A DNA stretch of 54,534 nucleotides from an uncultured Sutterella sp. (GCA_905206365.1 CAJLHF010000010.1:1-54534); one strand, 5' to 3'; shown: positions 1 to 8,700, counted from the first letter of the stretch. Numbers and translations are program-made. Notes: generated by a model from the sequence alone, not told the origin.

Positions 1-1328
1 CAGCGCCGATCGTGCCGCCCTTTGTGAGAACGAGGTTCCCGAGCACGGTCTTCGAGTCCGTACCTTCGACGCCGTCAATGTTGCCGAGAAGCGTGAACGT
101 GCCGTTCACCGTCATGTCGCCGCCGAGAAGAAGCTCGGAGCTCTTGTCGAAATGCACCTTGCCGTTGAGCGTGGCGGAGGCGCCTTCAAAGACACGGAAG
201 GTCGTTTTACCGAGCTGATCACGACTGTCGGAATTTCCCAGGTCGAGGAAGATCTTTTCCAACCCCGAGGATTCGAGCAATACCTCGTCCTCGCTTCCGA
301 ACCAGAGGGCATGGCTGTCGCTGGCTACCGTCACCGTGAGGTTGCCGTCAACATTGACCGTGTTGTCACCCGTCACCCAAATACCGATGGTATCGGTACC
401 TTCAGCCGTGATCGTCGTTTCGGCACTATTCAGATTGAGAACCCCCGAATAGTTGGGGTCGATGTCGCTCATCCAGTCGTCTTGCATGAGCCACACGCCG
501 ATCGAATTACCTGCGGTGCTCGTTGCAGTAATCGTCGTTTCGTCGCCGTTGAACTCGATGACGGGGTTGTGCGACCCGTTCATCATGGCTACCCCAACCG
601 GGACGAGATGTTTGCCCGTTGCGCTGGCCTTGATGTTCGTTGTCCGGGTGTTGAACGAGACGAGAGTCGCTTCCGACGAGACCGGGCTGTCTATTTCCGA
701 CAACACCCCGCAGACCAAGGAAGCCGGTTTGTCTTCGCTGGTAGGCACGTCGTAAGCGCCGGTGACGATGATGTTCGTCTTCCCTTCCGGATTGCCGTCC
801 GCGGAACCGATCGTCAGGTCGTTAGCACCGGTCAAATAGAGGCCGCTCAGCTCGTAGGCTCCTTTCGAGGCGGCCGTGGTGGTGCCCGTCAAATCGATGT
901 CAAGCGACGTGTAGGTCGCGGAGCCGGATCCGTAGAAATGAAGCCCGGAAACCATTGACCAGAAGTCTTCGTTCTCGTCCTCGTTCAAAGAGCCCCACTT
1001 GCCCTTAGTTTCGGGCATGGTGCTCACTTTGGCGTAAATATCGTCGGTAAACGTGCGTTCGATGACGACGGCGGAACCGTCGACCGGGCGCTGCGTGCTC
1101 ACAACGAAGTCACCGCTCGGACCGCCCGAGGTTTTTACAACGAGCTCCCAATTGTCGTCGACGGAATGCGCGGTGGTGCTGTCCCAGGCAGAGGCTGGAC
1201 CTGCCGCCATGCCGAGCGCGGAAAGCGTCGCGAGCGCAAGAAGCGTCTTCTTGGCGTGCTTCAGTTCACCCGCTGAGCGGACAATACCGCCGGTTTGGTG
1301 GGGGGGGGGTAAATTCTTTATTTTTCAT
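1..1328 (-). CDS. Large autotransporter-like surface protein, 5' part only, start frame-shifted by a poly-C tract
   Basis: The minus strand is open in one frame from about 1300 to the window edge. Translated, it gives a classical signal peptide (lysine-rich KHAKK, a hydrophobic LLALATLSALGMAA stretch, cleavage after PASA), followed by over 400 residues rich in Thr, Gly, Asn and Asp. Short alternating strands such as ETTITAEGTDTIGIWV and ATLNGKVHFDKSSELLLGG are typical of beta-helix passenger domains of type V autotransporters, exposed on the cell surface. The only good upstream ATG is at 1326-1328. With the ten-C tract at 1300-1309 it reads into a TGA at 1266-1268 after 20 codons. A tract of nine or twelve C would join ATG and signal peptide in one frame, giving an extended N-terminus of about 27 residues before KKTLL. 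The gene is therefore drawn from the ATG although it is out of frame here. The beta-barrel expected at the C-terminus lies outside the window, so the autotransporter label is an inference. Confidence 0.7.
1300..1309 (-). repeat. Poly-C (10) homopolymer tract between start codon and signal peptide
   Basis: Ten consecutive G on the plus strand are ten C on the coding strand. The tract lies 19 nt after the first base of the ATG and just before the signal peptide of the surface protein. Homopolymers this long are rare by chance and are known slipped-strand switches for surface antigens. Counting codons shows that only tract lengths divisible by three join the ATG to the downstream frame, so ten is an OFF length. 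Confidence 0.8.
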
Positions 1329-1662
1329 GGGCTTACGGAGTTTTGCAAAGCGGATTGCGGAATGCAATCTCGACGCCTATTTTCGTATCCGACGGGTATC
1401 CGTGTTGTTGGGGTTTTCCTTAAGGAAGAGGCCTTTCCAAGGAGCCGGGCGGGTTTTGCTCATGGTCATCCCGAGGCCGAGGATCGTATCAATAGACGAC
1501 CGGAGACAGACCTCAACATCCTCTTCGACATCTTCCAAGACGGGATTCGAGCGTCACCGATCGAAAAGGATCGTTTCGATGCCGCGTCGGGCGAGAAGCG
1601 TCTCAACGCGCGCGTCCCCGTGCCCAAAAAATCCTTTTGAAGGAGGCGGATGATAATGCAGA
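1329..1662. other. Gap between surface protein and asparaginase terminator, no supported gene
   Basis: This stretch should carry the promoter and leader of the minus-strand surface protein. Directly before its ATG the minus strand reads aactccgtaagccc, which is a poor ribosome binding site. One minus-strand frame around 1560-1640 reads like a protein C-terminus (HGDARVETLLARRGIETI) but has no start codon and ends after a few codons, so it may be a gene relic. No firm feature was found. Confidence 0.4.
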
Positions 1663-1688
1663 AAACCCTTCCTAAAAAGGAAGGGTTT
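1663..1688 (-). terminator. Intrinsic terminator of the asparaginase gene
   Basis: A perfect 10-bp stem (aaacccttcc / ggaagggttt) with a 6-nt loop lies 10 bp after the asparaginase stop codon. On the minus strand the stem is followed by T-rich sequence. The stem ends in A/T on both sides, so it could act in both directions. Confidence 0.75.
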
Positions 1689-1697
1689 GCGTCGGTT

Positions 1698-2714
1698 TCA
1701 GTAGAGACGGAAGGCTTCTTCCGTTTTCTTTCGGAGGGCGTCCGAAGCGAGGTCTCCCCAGCGAAGAAGGGAGAGTTGCAGAAGTACCCGTGCCTTTTGG
1801 GGACTCAGGGTCCCCGAGGGGATGAAGCCCGCGCGCTGCCAGGCATCGAGCCCCTCGACCGTCGCGCCCGATCCGGTGCGGCTTGCGCGCACGACGAGCA
1901 CGCCCTCGCGGGCGGCTTCGAAAAGAGCGGGCTCGGTATCCGAATGAATCGAGCCGTTCCCGGTTCCCGCATGCACGATCCCGAGTGCGCCGGCCGCAAC
2001 GGCCGCCTTAACGAAGACGCCGTCGTCATCGACGTGCGAATACACGATGTCGACGCGGGGGAGGCGCTCGATGTCGTCGAAAAGCGAGAGGTCGAAGGCC
2101 GTATCGACCGTGTGGCGCTTCGCGGTTTGCGAGAGCCACTCGATGCGAGCGCCGGCCACCATGCCGAGCATCCCCGCATCGGGACCGCGGAAGGTGGCGA
2201 CGTTCGTCGGGTGCGACTTCGTCGCTTCGCGTGCGGAGAGAATCGTGTCATTCAAGACGACGAGAACGCCGCGACCGCGTGCGGTGGGGTCGGAGGCGAC
2301 GCGCACGGCGTTGAGAAGATTCAAGGGGCCGTCGGCGGAAAGGGCCGTCGCGGGACGCATGGCACCGACGAGAACGACGGGCTTTTCGCTCTTCAGAACC
2401 AGATTGAGGAAATAAGCCGTCTCTTCGAGCGTGTCGGTGCCGTGCGTGACGACCGCGCCCGCGATGTCGTCGCGCGCGAGCGCCGCGTCGATCGCACGTG
2501 CGAGATCGATCCAGACGCGGCTCGTCATCGAGCTCGAGTCGATGTTGGCAATCTGACGAACTTCAAGTCGGGCGACGTCTTCGAGCGCGGGTACCGCCTT
2601 CAAAAGGTCGTCGACGCGAAAGTCCTTGATGCTGTAGCCCGTCATCTGGGTGGCGCTTTCACCGGAACTTACGATGGTTCCGCCGGTAGCAAAGAGTGCG
2701 ACGTTGGGTTGCAT
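1698..2714 (-). CDS. ansB: Type II L-asparaginase
   Basis: The product hydrolyses L-asparagine to aspartate and ammonia. The 338-residue protein matches the whole length of the E. coli AnsB family. The first catalytic block is ATGGTI with nucleophile Thr13, followed by SGESATQ. The second is THGTDTLEETAYF with catalytic Thr93 and Asp94. Next come VGAMRP, SADGP.NL, and the conserved SGTLSPQKARVLLQL near the C-terminus. The start was set at ATG 2712-2714 because homology begins at MQPNVALFATGG; the open frame runs 87 codons further upstream but without family-like sequence. With this start there is no signal peptide, unlike the periplasmic E. coli enzyme, so a cytoplasmic location or a non-standard upstream start are both possible. 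No strong ribosome binding site precedes the ATG. The gene stands alone with its own terminator. Confidence 0.9.
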   Translation of the reverse strand: MQPNVALFATGGTIVSSGESATQMTGYSIKDFRVDDLLKAVPALEDVARLEVRQIANIDSSSMTSRVWIDLARAIDAALARDDIAGAVVTHGTDTLEETAYFLNLVLKSEKPVVLVGAMRPATALSADGPLNLLNAVRVASDPTARGRGVLVVLNDTILSAREATKSHPTNVATFRGPDAGMLGMVAGARIEWLSQTAKRHTVDTAFDLSLFDDIERLPRVDIVYSHVDDDGVFVKAAVAAGALGIVHAGTGNGSIHSDTEPALFEAAREGVLVVRASRTGSGATVEGLDAWQRAGFIPSGTLSPQKARVLLQLSLLRWGDLASDALRKKTEEAFRLY

Positions 2715-2842
2715 GGGGGTGTGCGGTCGGATCCGAGACAGAGGGACGTCGGAGCCGACTTTCTCCGTTTGTGAGTTGAAAACTGTACGGACCGCGGACC
2801 GACCGACGTGCGTTCGCCCGGGGCTTTGCGGCCGAATGTGAA

Positions 2843-2871
2843 ATTGTAGCGGCGCGCTCGGGTTCGAAGCG
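2843..2871 (-). promoter_or_regulatory. Candidate sigma-70 promoter for asparaginase
   Basis: Read on the minus strand, there is a TACAAT -10 element (2843-2848) and, 17 nt upstream, a weak CGCTTC in the -35 position. It would give a leader of about 120 nt. The -35 match is poor, so this is only a candidate. Confidence 0.3.
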
Positions 2872-2973
2872 ACCGGATCGTGAAAAGAAGACAAAATCCC
2901 GGAGGGGCGGGACGTAACGGCGCGAAAACACACGAGAAAGGCGCAAAAGTACCGGGAACCGAAAGACAAAAGC

Positions 2974-3005
2974 ACAAAAGGCAGCGATTGCTCGCTGCCT
3001 TTTGT
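2974..3005. terminator. Strong 14-bp hairpin in divergent intergenic region
   Basis: A perfect inverted repeat acaaaaggcagcga / tcgctgccttttgt is separated by a TTGC loop. A/T runs at its base make it terminator-like in both directions. It follows no recognisable gene, which is odd for a terminator between divergent promoters; it could end an unrecognised small RNA. Confidence 0.5.
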
Positions 3006-3461
3006 ACGGGAATCGAGCTGTCGCGCAAGGCAGTTCGGTCCCCATTTGACCTCGGCCCTTATACTACACGAGGCGATCGTATTCGGGTAGAGCCCTGTGC
3101 CTGTAAACTAATAAAACTCTTCCTTTCGGCGATGTCTCTCAAATAAACAGAGGCTTTTTCCTATCCGTGTTTTCCCTTAGGTCCCCGAAAGCGCTCTGTC
3201 GGGCGCATCGTCGCACGCCTCGTCGTCCGCTTTGCGCGGCCGACAATATTCGGAAACAACCCCAAGCGGGGCGAAGCGTCCCGGCCCGCTATCATTCTCG
3301 TTCCGGGTGCGGCTTCGGTTGCAAGCATTCGTCGGTGCTCTGCTCGTGAGGCTTCCGACCGGTTTTCACCGTCCGTCCCCGTTTTCCGTTTCCGCCCGTA
3401 CTCGTCTCGCACTCTTTCCCGCGTCGAGCACGAGTGCACGACCTTGCGACGAGGAGCTTCC

Positions 3462-3968
3462 ATGCGCGCCTTTTCTCGAACTCTTCTGACCCGCGCAAGT
3501 CGCGGACTCCTTATTGCAGGGGCGATCGCGCTCCTTGCAGGTTGCGCCCAGAAAGGCGAAACCACTTCCCGAGCGGGAGGTGATACGGGTTCTTCCGCCT
3601 CTGCCGTCCAATCGAAGGGGGCGGTCTATCCCGAAGCGTGTCTGCGTCTTCCGGGGGTCTACGAAGGCGTCATTCCCGCGGCGGACGGTCCCGGGATTCG
3701 CGTGACGCTCTACCTGCGGGCCGTGGGCACCTACACGATGACGGAGCACTACATCGGGCGCGACTTCACGACCTCTTCGGGCGGCGACTGGTCGACGCAC
3801 GCGGACCGCGTTGCGCTCGATCCGATTACGGAAAAGAACCCCGCTCGACTGCTTCGCATCGAAGCGGGCGCTTTGCGCTTCCTCGACCTCGAAGGGGACT
3901 TCATCGACGGGCCGCTTTCCGAACATTACGTACTGCGGAAGTCGGGGTGCCCGAAGTCCGCCCAGTGA
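3462..3968 (+). CDS. NlpE-like outer-membrane lipoprotein
   Basis: The 168-residue precursor starts with a lipoprotein signal: basic MRAFSRTLLTRASR, hydrophobic core, and lipobox LLAGC, with Cys at about residue 27 as the lipidation site. After a Ser/Gly-rich linker comes a domain with LPGVYEGVIPAADGPGIRVT, the hallmark of the NlpE N-terminal family (in E. coli LPCADCPGI), followed by TLYLR and a TYTMTEHYIG strand. NlpE-type proteins are small outer-membrane beta-barrel-like lipoproteins linked to copper and surface stress sensing. The CxxC cysteines of E. coli NlpE are absent here. The start at ATG 3462 was chosen over a codon 18 nt upstream because GAGGAG sits 6 nt before it. It is followed by a second unrelated lipoprotein gene. 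The specific role is unknown. Confidence 0.75.
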   Translation: MRAFSRTLLTRASRGLLIAGAIALLAGCAQKGETTSRAGGDTGSSASAVQSKGAVYPEACLRLPGVYEGVIPAADGPGIRVTLYLRAVGTYTMTEHYIGRDFTTSSGGDWSTHADRVALDPITEKNPARLLRIEAGALRFLDLEGDFIDGPLSEHYVLRKSGCPKSAQ

Positions 3969-4117
3969 TTCGCGCCCGGGCGCGCTCCGGAGCCTTCAGA
4001 AAGCCTCAAGAATTGGGTTCTATACTCGACGACGTTTGCGTCGGAAATCCCGGGGTCTTCGGTGAGGCCCTCGGGTTTTCGCGCGTCCGACTTGCCACTC
4101 CCAAAAGGAACCGATCC

Positions 4118-4552
4118 ATGACCCATGCCACGCGTCTCAAGGCGCTTTTCGTCGGCGGCTTTGCCGCTCTCGTTGCGGGTTGCGCGACGCAGCCCGCCGA
4201 GTACGTCCCGCCCGTTCCCGTCGAAACGCCCGACGTCGCCCTCGTCAAGTCCCAGATTCTCGCGTATGACACGTCGATCCCGCTTGCGACCGCGTTCGAG
4301 CAGTACGGCCTTTGCGACCCGAAGACCCGTACCTGGGAGGAAATGGAACCCGGCCGGGTCATGTTCAGTTGCTACTTCGACGACGGCAGCCTCATGCAGT
4401 GGGAGTTTCGCATCTCGCCCGAAAAGACCGTGACGTACGCGCAGTTCCACTACACCTCGCAAAACGATGCGGATTTCGCCGCCCAGAGTCTGCGCGGTCC
4501 CGATGCGGAAGACGCCCTGAAGGCGGTCTACATGAATCAACCGCCGTTCTGA
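4118..4552 (+). CDS. Small lipoprotein of unknown function
   Basis: The 144-residue precursor has a lipoprotein signal (MTHATRLKALFVGGFAALVA followed by GC, lipidated Cys at residue 22). The mature part begins with a proline-rich linker (PPVPVETPD) and continues as a small folded domain with two further cysteines (GLCDPKTRTWEEM and MFSCYFDDGSLMQWEF). No known family was recognised. The start at ATG 4118 follows an AAAAGGA ribosome binding site; the frame is open further upstream but that part reads as out-of-frame sequence of the preceding gene. An intrinsic terminator follows at 4594-4632. The spacing of 149 nt from the upstream lipoprotein gene leaves room for its own promoter. Confidence 0.75.
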   Translation: MTHATRLKALFVGGFAALVAGCATQPAEYVPPVPVETPDVALVKSQILAYDTSIPLATAFEQYGLCDPKTRTWEEMEPGRVMFSCYFDDGSLMQWEFRISPEKTVTYAQFHYTSQNDADFAAQSLRGPDAEDALKAVYMNQPPF

Positions 4553-4593
4553 TCGTTCCGGGCTGATCCGGCTCGATCGGAAACCGGCAACAG

Positions 4594-4632
4594 AGCCCGT
4601 TTCGACCTCACGGTCGGGCGGGTTTTTCTTTT
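4594..4632 (+). terminator. Intrinsic terminator after the small lipoprotein gene
   Basis: GC-rich complementary segments (gcccg...cgacc / ggtcg..cgggt) around a TCAC loop are followed by a run of T (tttttcttttttcc). It sits about 40 nt after the stop codon. Confidence 0.75.
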
Positions 4633-4867
4633 TTCCTGCGCTGAAATGAGGGCATCGGAAATTTTGGAATTGTGGAATAACCGGAGTCCGTCAATTCGGA
4701 GCATTTCGTGTCCGAAGCTCCGAAACGGACGAAGTCAAGCGCCGTGTCCGAAGAATCGCATCATGCCGAATTTCACCGAGAGGCCTCGTCGGGTTCCGCG
4801 ATAAGACAGAAACGGTTTTCATGCCCGTCCTGTTGCAAATGCGGTTTCTCGAAATCGAGGGGTTCAC

Positions 4868-5188
4868 ATGAAAAAGATTTGCTTCGCGCTCTTTGCCGTG
4901 TTCTCGTCCGTCGCGAGTGCCGCCCCCTTGAACGTTGAAGACATGGAGGCGGCGCTTGAAAAGTCGTTTGCCGATCCGGTCGCAGCCGCTATTACGGCGG
5001 AGAGCTACGGACCGAAGGGAGAGCGCCGGGAAATTCTCCGACAACACAATCTCGAACTCTCGCGTACGCCGGAAGTCATGAGGTATCTGGCCGAACAGTT
5101 CGTTCAGTTGGGTCTGGGCATGCCCGAGAACAAGGATGACCTTAAGGAGCTGATACTCATCAGCGCGCAGATCTCGGAAGCGCTGTAG
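4868..5188 (+). CDS. Small secreted protein of unknown function
   Basis: This is a 106-residue protein with a clean Sec signal peptide (MKKICFALFAVFSSVASA, predicted cleavage before APLNVEDM). The mature protein is about 88 residues, charged and largely helical, with no cysteines. Nothing in it identifies a family. A GAGGGG sequence lies about 8 nt before the ATG. It lies between a terminator and a decayed transposon gene. Codon use resembles the neighbours. The 315-nt gap before it (4553-4867) holds the terminator and otherwise nothing that I can name. Confidence 0.65.
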   Translation: MKKICFALFAVFSSVASAAPLNVEDMEAALEKSFADPVAAAITAESYGPKGERREILRQHNLELSRTPEVMRYLAEQFVQLGLGMPENKDDLKELILISAQISEAL

Positions 5189-5488
5189 CGACGCGGGATT
5201 TCAAGAAGCGGGCCGGAGGACCAAACTCTCGCTCTTCTTCAGTCGGCTCGGCTTTCTCTGGTCATGCCGGCGCGAGACTGTCGGACGTACAACTTGCACG
5301 GCGTCACTCGCGATCTGGCGGAGCGCATGCCCGTCTACTTGAGGAAATCGCTTGCCATGATGAAGGACGACGAACCTCGAACCCATTTTCGCAGTATGCG
5401 GCGCGTTATGAAGAACGGGGCGTACGACTTTCCCATCCGAACCCCGTTGACGGATTCGCCGCGGGAACTCGCCATGCTTGGGCTGTGA

Positions 5489-6241
5489 ACCGCTTTCGAG
5501 CAGCACGTCGGCCCGACGGCAAAGCAACTCGAAAAAATCGCGCGTCGGGAAAACCATCGCAAGCGCCTGCCACGCCGGCTTGCCAAAGCCAAAAAGGGGA
5601 GCAACAACCGCCGCAAAGTAAAGCGTCGCCTGGGGCGAACCTATCAGTACCAACGCAACGTCTTGGAGGACTTCGCTCATCAGACGAGTCATGCGCTCGT
5701 GTCGCTCGACGACACCTGGCTCATCGTGCTCGAAGCGCTGAAGATCAAGAACATGGTTAAGCATCCTGCTCCGAAGTACGACGAAGAAACCGGGCGGCCG
5801 CTCAAGAACGGTGCTTCGGCGCATGCGGGTCTGGCAGATTCCATTTTGAAGAGCGGCTGGGGGAAAGTCGGAACTTATTTGAAATACAAGGCCCTCAAGG
5901 CCGGAAAGCTTGTCCTTGAGGTTGACCCTAAGAACACCTCGCGTCGATGTTCCGTTTGCGGGCTGATAGAGAAGAAGAACCGTCCCTCGCAGGCGGTCTT
6001 CCATTGTGTGCGATGCGGCTTTGACGACAACGCGGACCATGCCGCCGCGATCAACATTCGTGATCGCGGGATCGACATACTTCTGTCGGGGCTCTACAAG
6101 CCGAGAACGAGGAAAAAGCTTCTTCGCACGAAGAAGGCGAAGCCGTCTTCGGTGAAGCCAGGCCCGGATCGGGCCGATGTGATGCCTGTGGAGCTGACGG
6201 TCCCCGACAAGACCTCGATCTTGTCGGCATGTCGGCGTTGA
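5489..6241 (+). pseudogene. tnpB: Decayed IS200/IS605-family tnpB (C-terminal two-thirds)
   Basis: The frame begins just after a TGA (5486-5488) and reads as a TnpB: the basic linker KKGSNNRRKVKRRL, RuvC-II region VLEALKIKNM with its catalytic Glu, ADSILKSGWG, a zinc finger (CSVCGLIEKK...CVRCG), and DDNADHAAAINI with the last catalytic Asp. The N-terminal domain and first RuvC Asp are missing. The in-frame stretch upstream of the TGA (5264-5488) does not look like TnpB. No tnpA is present. TnpB is the RNA-guided nuclease ancestor of Cas12; this copy should be inactive as a nuclease. The tail ends in DVMPVELTV, as in many complete TnpBs, so the 3' end of the element is probably retained. Confidence 0.8.
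6204..6227 (+). repeat. Inverted repeat at the end of the tnpB remnant
   Basis: ccgacaaga and tcttgtcgg form a 9-bp hairpin with loop cctcga, overlapping the last codons of the tnpB remnant. Subterminal hairpins at the right end are usual in IS200/IS605 elements, and the guide RNA of TnpB usually comes from this end. A related but imperfect sequence (gtccccgacgagtctcgacg) recurs near 6609-6628. Confidence 0.45.
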
Positions 6242-6255
6242 ATCAGGAAGCCCTC

Positions 6256-6582
6256 ATGCGGGGGTGGATCACTACTTTCGGGTTCATCCCGCTCCAGACG
6301 AACCCGCACGTCATCTCGGGCGGCACGCAGGGCTCGAACAACGAGACCCGCGAAGACCGCCCCGAAGAATTCCTCTGGTACAACAAGGACGAAGAAGTGA
6401 TCGGTCTTCCGGAAGGGACGACGCTCTTCGCGACGGGCGAATTTGACTGCGAAGTGATCGGACCGAAGGACTCGGAAGCGCTCTACTGGTTCCGCCAGGC
6501 CGATAAGGGCATGACGCTCGAACGCATCGCGCTCGGCACGAAGTTCGACGTTCGCAAGATCGTCCCGGGCGGAAAGCTCTGA
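6256..6582 (+). CDS. Hypothetical protein beside tnpB remnant
   Basis: A 108-residue frame begins at ATG 6256, 6 nt after AGGAA; an earlier ATG at 6229 would overlap the tnpB remnant and is less likely. The product is neutral to acidic with motifs such as FGFIPLQTNPHVISGG and FDVRKIVPGGKL; it has no signal peptide or membrane segment. No family was recognised. Its start lies within 15 nt of the transposon remnant, so it may be a passenger, or a gene whose 5' end was changed by the insertion. Codon use is host-like, which supports a real gene. Confidence 0.5.
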   Translation: MRGWITTFGFIPLQTNPHVISGGTQGSNNETREDRPEEFLWYNKDEEVIGLPEGTTLFATGEFDCEVIGPKDSEALYWFRQADKGMTLERIALGTKFDVRKIVPGGKL

Positions 6583-6963
6583 GCGAACGCATGGCAGAGG
6601 CGCTCGACCGTCCCCGACGAGTCTCGACGTAGGGGAGGGCAAACGGGCGTCCGAGCTTCGCAACACACCGAAGTCGGGTCCGAACAAAGGAAAACTCGTT
6701 AAGGACCTCAACCAAGGGCCCGAGCATGAAGCGGCGCGGATTCGTTCGCGCCGCTTTGCCGTTCTTGTCAGCGTCTTTCAGGGCGTCTTTTCAAGCGGAT
6801 CGCCCGCTCGAAGTTCGACGTTCGGTGCTGCGAACGTTTTGTTACCTTGCCGGTTTGCTCATTAGGGTTTACCTCTATATTACTCCTCTCGGTCGGCCCT
6901 TTACCGTTGGAATACGGGTCGGAATTCCCGAGAACGTCCGTCCCACAGCCAACAGGAGGATTT
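6583..6963 (+). promoter_or_regulatory. Leader and candidate promoter of the TPR/ankyrin gene run
   Basis: The 381-nt gap carries an AT-richer patch with a TATATT -10 element (6876-6881) and a weak TTTGCT in the -35 position (6854-6859, spacer 16). A strong AGGAGG ribosome binding site ends the region just before ATG 6964. Nothing else was recognised. Confidence 0.35.
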
Positions 6964-8700
6964 ATGGCCGATACGACATCTCCCGACCTCACGGCACGGA
7001 TCGCCGAACTCAACGAGGCGAGTGCCTACGACGAAATCATCCGCCTGATTGAAAGCACGCCCGGCTACGAGCATGATCCGGTGCTCGTGGGCGAGCTCGC
7101 ACGCGCTTACAACAATGCGGCCGAAGCGGGCGAAACGGAGCCCCTTGAAAAAGCGCTGGCCCTTTTGGATACGGTCGACGAGAAGGACCGCGAGAATCAT
7201 CAATGGCACTTTCGCCGCGCCTATGCGCTCTTCTTCCTCGATCGGGTGATCGAATCGCTCCCGCACTGGGAAAAGGCGCTCGAATATCGTCCGGGCGACG
7301 AAGATACGCTCGAGTTCATTCGAATGAGTCACAAAGAACTTGTTGCGGAGCGCTTTTCCCATCCTTTCCGCAAGCGCGTGGAAACGCTCGCGGCGGAATT
7401 TGCCAAGATCGAAACCGAACTCTGCGAAACCGCCGCGCTCGGGCCTCTCGGGCGTGAAACGGCTTTGGAGCGCATCCGAGCGCTCTTTGCGCCCGTGGCG
7501 AACGCGAAGTGGCTTTTCGAGCTCTCCGAAGAAAGGACGGACGGGCAGGGCGGAAAGCCTCGCATGAAGCTCATCGTCTCGCCTTGCGGGTGGTTCATGA
7601 CGGCTTTTCCGATGCGCGAATGCCTGCGGCGGCTTGCCGAAACGGCGAGCGAGCGGTGGTCGTTCGTCCCGGGGATCGAGCCCCTCGACGATACGGAAAG
7701 CCTCATGCGCCTCGTTCGGGATGCCGGTGCGCGAACTTTGCACGGTCGTGACCTTCGTGTCATACCGCAACGGCTCGAAGACGGCACCTGGCGACTCGGC
7801 TTTTTCGGCGACGATCTCCTGGGCGTAACCGAAGACGAAGCTCCCGAACTCTTCGAAGCGCTCGAATGGTTCGTGCGAAAGTCCGTGGGCGAAGCCGTGC
7901 AAATGCGCTGGTTCTCAGCCATGAACCTCTACCGCCGTACGCCCGACGAAACCGGCATGCCGTTTGCGGAATTCGCCGATTTCGTGCGGGAGTGCGTGCC
8001 CGAGGCGCGGGCGTTCACGATGGAGGATCTCCTCACGCAGGAAACGGTCGTTGATCGGCGGCCCGTCCGCGAGCCCGATTGCGACGTGCTTCTTGACGCG
8101 TTCCATCTCGAAACGCGTTGCCCGCCGATTCACAACGGCTACGGTTCGGCCGATCGGGAGAACATGATCGAACTCGAACGGCAGGGAATTACGGCAGGCG
8201 TTTTCATGATTCGCCTTGTGCCCGAGGCCTCCGAAAAGGAAAAAGCGGCTGCCCGTGCGGCGTTGGAGACGCATTTGAGCGGACTTCCTTCCGAAGTCGT
8301 GCTCGTCACCGGCCGCGGAAGCGCCTTGCGGTACGAATTCGTCGAATGCTTTGCGTGGGAGAGCGGCCCCGTTGTTGCGGCCGTGCACGATTTCGTCGAG
8401 ACCGACCCGCGCATTGCGTGGGCCGCCTTCCACTCGTTCCTGAGGGAAGCGGGGACGCTGATCCTGAAGGATCTCGAAAGCGTCGACGAGATCGAGCCGG
8501 CGTCCGGCGATGCTTCGACTGAAAAGTCGGTCGACGAACCCGTAGGCTCCGGTACCGACGCCAACGACGGCGCCGAAAAGGCCCCCGAGCCTCAAGACCG
8601 AATCGAAACCGAATCCGAAATTCAACCCGCGACCGACGACGTCGCCGCCGAAAAGGAGGAACCCGCCCGAGAAAGCCCGATCCCGATAGCCCATGCCTGA
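6964..8700 (+). CDS. TPR-containing protein of unknown function
   Basis: The 578-residue protein starts at an ATG preceded by AGGAGG. Residues 1 to about 130 form TPR-like helical repeats (LARAYNNAAEAGE, WHFRRAYALFFLDRVIESL, HWEKALEYRPGDEDTLEFI). The middle, about 180-540, is a large domain I do not recognise, containing ERCLRRLAETAS-like helices and a conserved-looking CPPIHNGYG segment. The last 50 residues are an acidic, low-complexity tail rich in Glu, Asp, Ala and Pro. There is no signal peptide. It heads a run of five plus-strand genes with repeat-protein and DUF1266 partners, suggesting a protein-interaction role. A search for remote homology of the middle domain would be informative. 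Confidence 0.7.
   Translation: MADTTSPDLTARIAELNEASAYDEIIRLIESTPGYEHDPVLVGELARAYNNAAEAGETEPLEKALALLDTVDEKDRENHQWHFRRAYALFFLDRVIESLPHWEKALEYRPGDEDTLEFIRMSHKELVAERFSHPFRKRVETLAAEFAKIETELCETAALGPLGRETALERIRALFAPVANAKWLFELSEERTDGQGGKPRMKLIVSPCGWFMTAFPMRECLRRLAETASERWSFVPGIEPLDDTESLMRLVRDAGARTLHGRDLRVIPQRLEDGTWRLGFFGDDLLGVTEDEAPELFEALEWFVRKSVGEAVQMRWFSAMNLYRRTPDETGMPFAEFADFVRECVPEARAFTMEDLLTQETVVDRRPVREPDCDVLLDAFHLETRCPPIHNGYGSADRENMIELERQGITAGVFMIRLVPEASEKEKAAARAALETHLSGLPSEVVLVTGRGSALRYEFVECFAWESGPVVAAVHDFVETDPRIAWAAFHSFLREAGTLILKDLESVDEIEPASGDASTEKSVDEPVGSGTDANDGAEKAPEPQDRIETESEIQPATDDVAAEKEEPARESPIPIAHA

Larger units (their letters stand above)
2715..3461. other. Divergent intergenic region with a strong hairpin, no gene supported
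   Basis: The region separates the divergent asparaginase and lipoprotein genes. It holds a 14-bp hairpin (2974-3005), a plus-strand TATACT (3060-3065) and a small stem followed by TTTTT around 3132-3155. The last two could bound a short transcript. The open frames here overlap each other on both strands and resemble no protein. Confidence 0.4.

Noticed and set aside
152..1640. Plus-strand frames over the surface-protein gene and the following gap
   Set aside because: They are shadows of the minus-strand beta-helix protein; the minus frame has a signal peptide and coherent repeats up to the window edge.
1380..1640. Possible gene relic on the minus strand reading like a protein C-terminus
   Set aside because: The segment is under 30 residues before its stop, lacks a start codon and matches no family I can name.
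5201..6040. Minus-strand frame opposite the tnpB remnant
   Set aside because: It is antisense to a recognisable TnpB zinc finger and RuvC motifs and has no protein-like pattern of its own.
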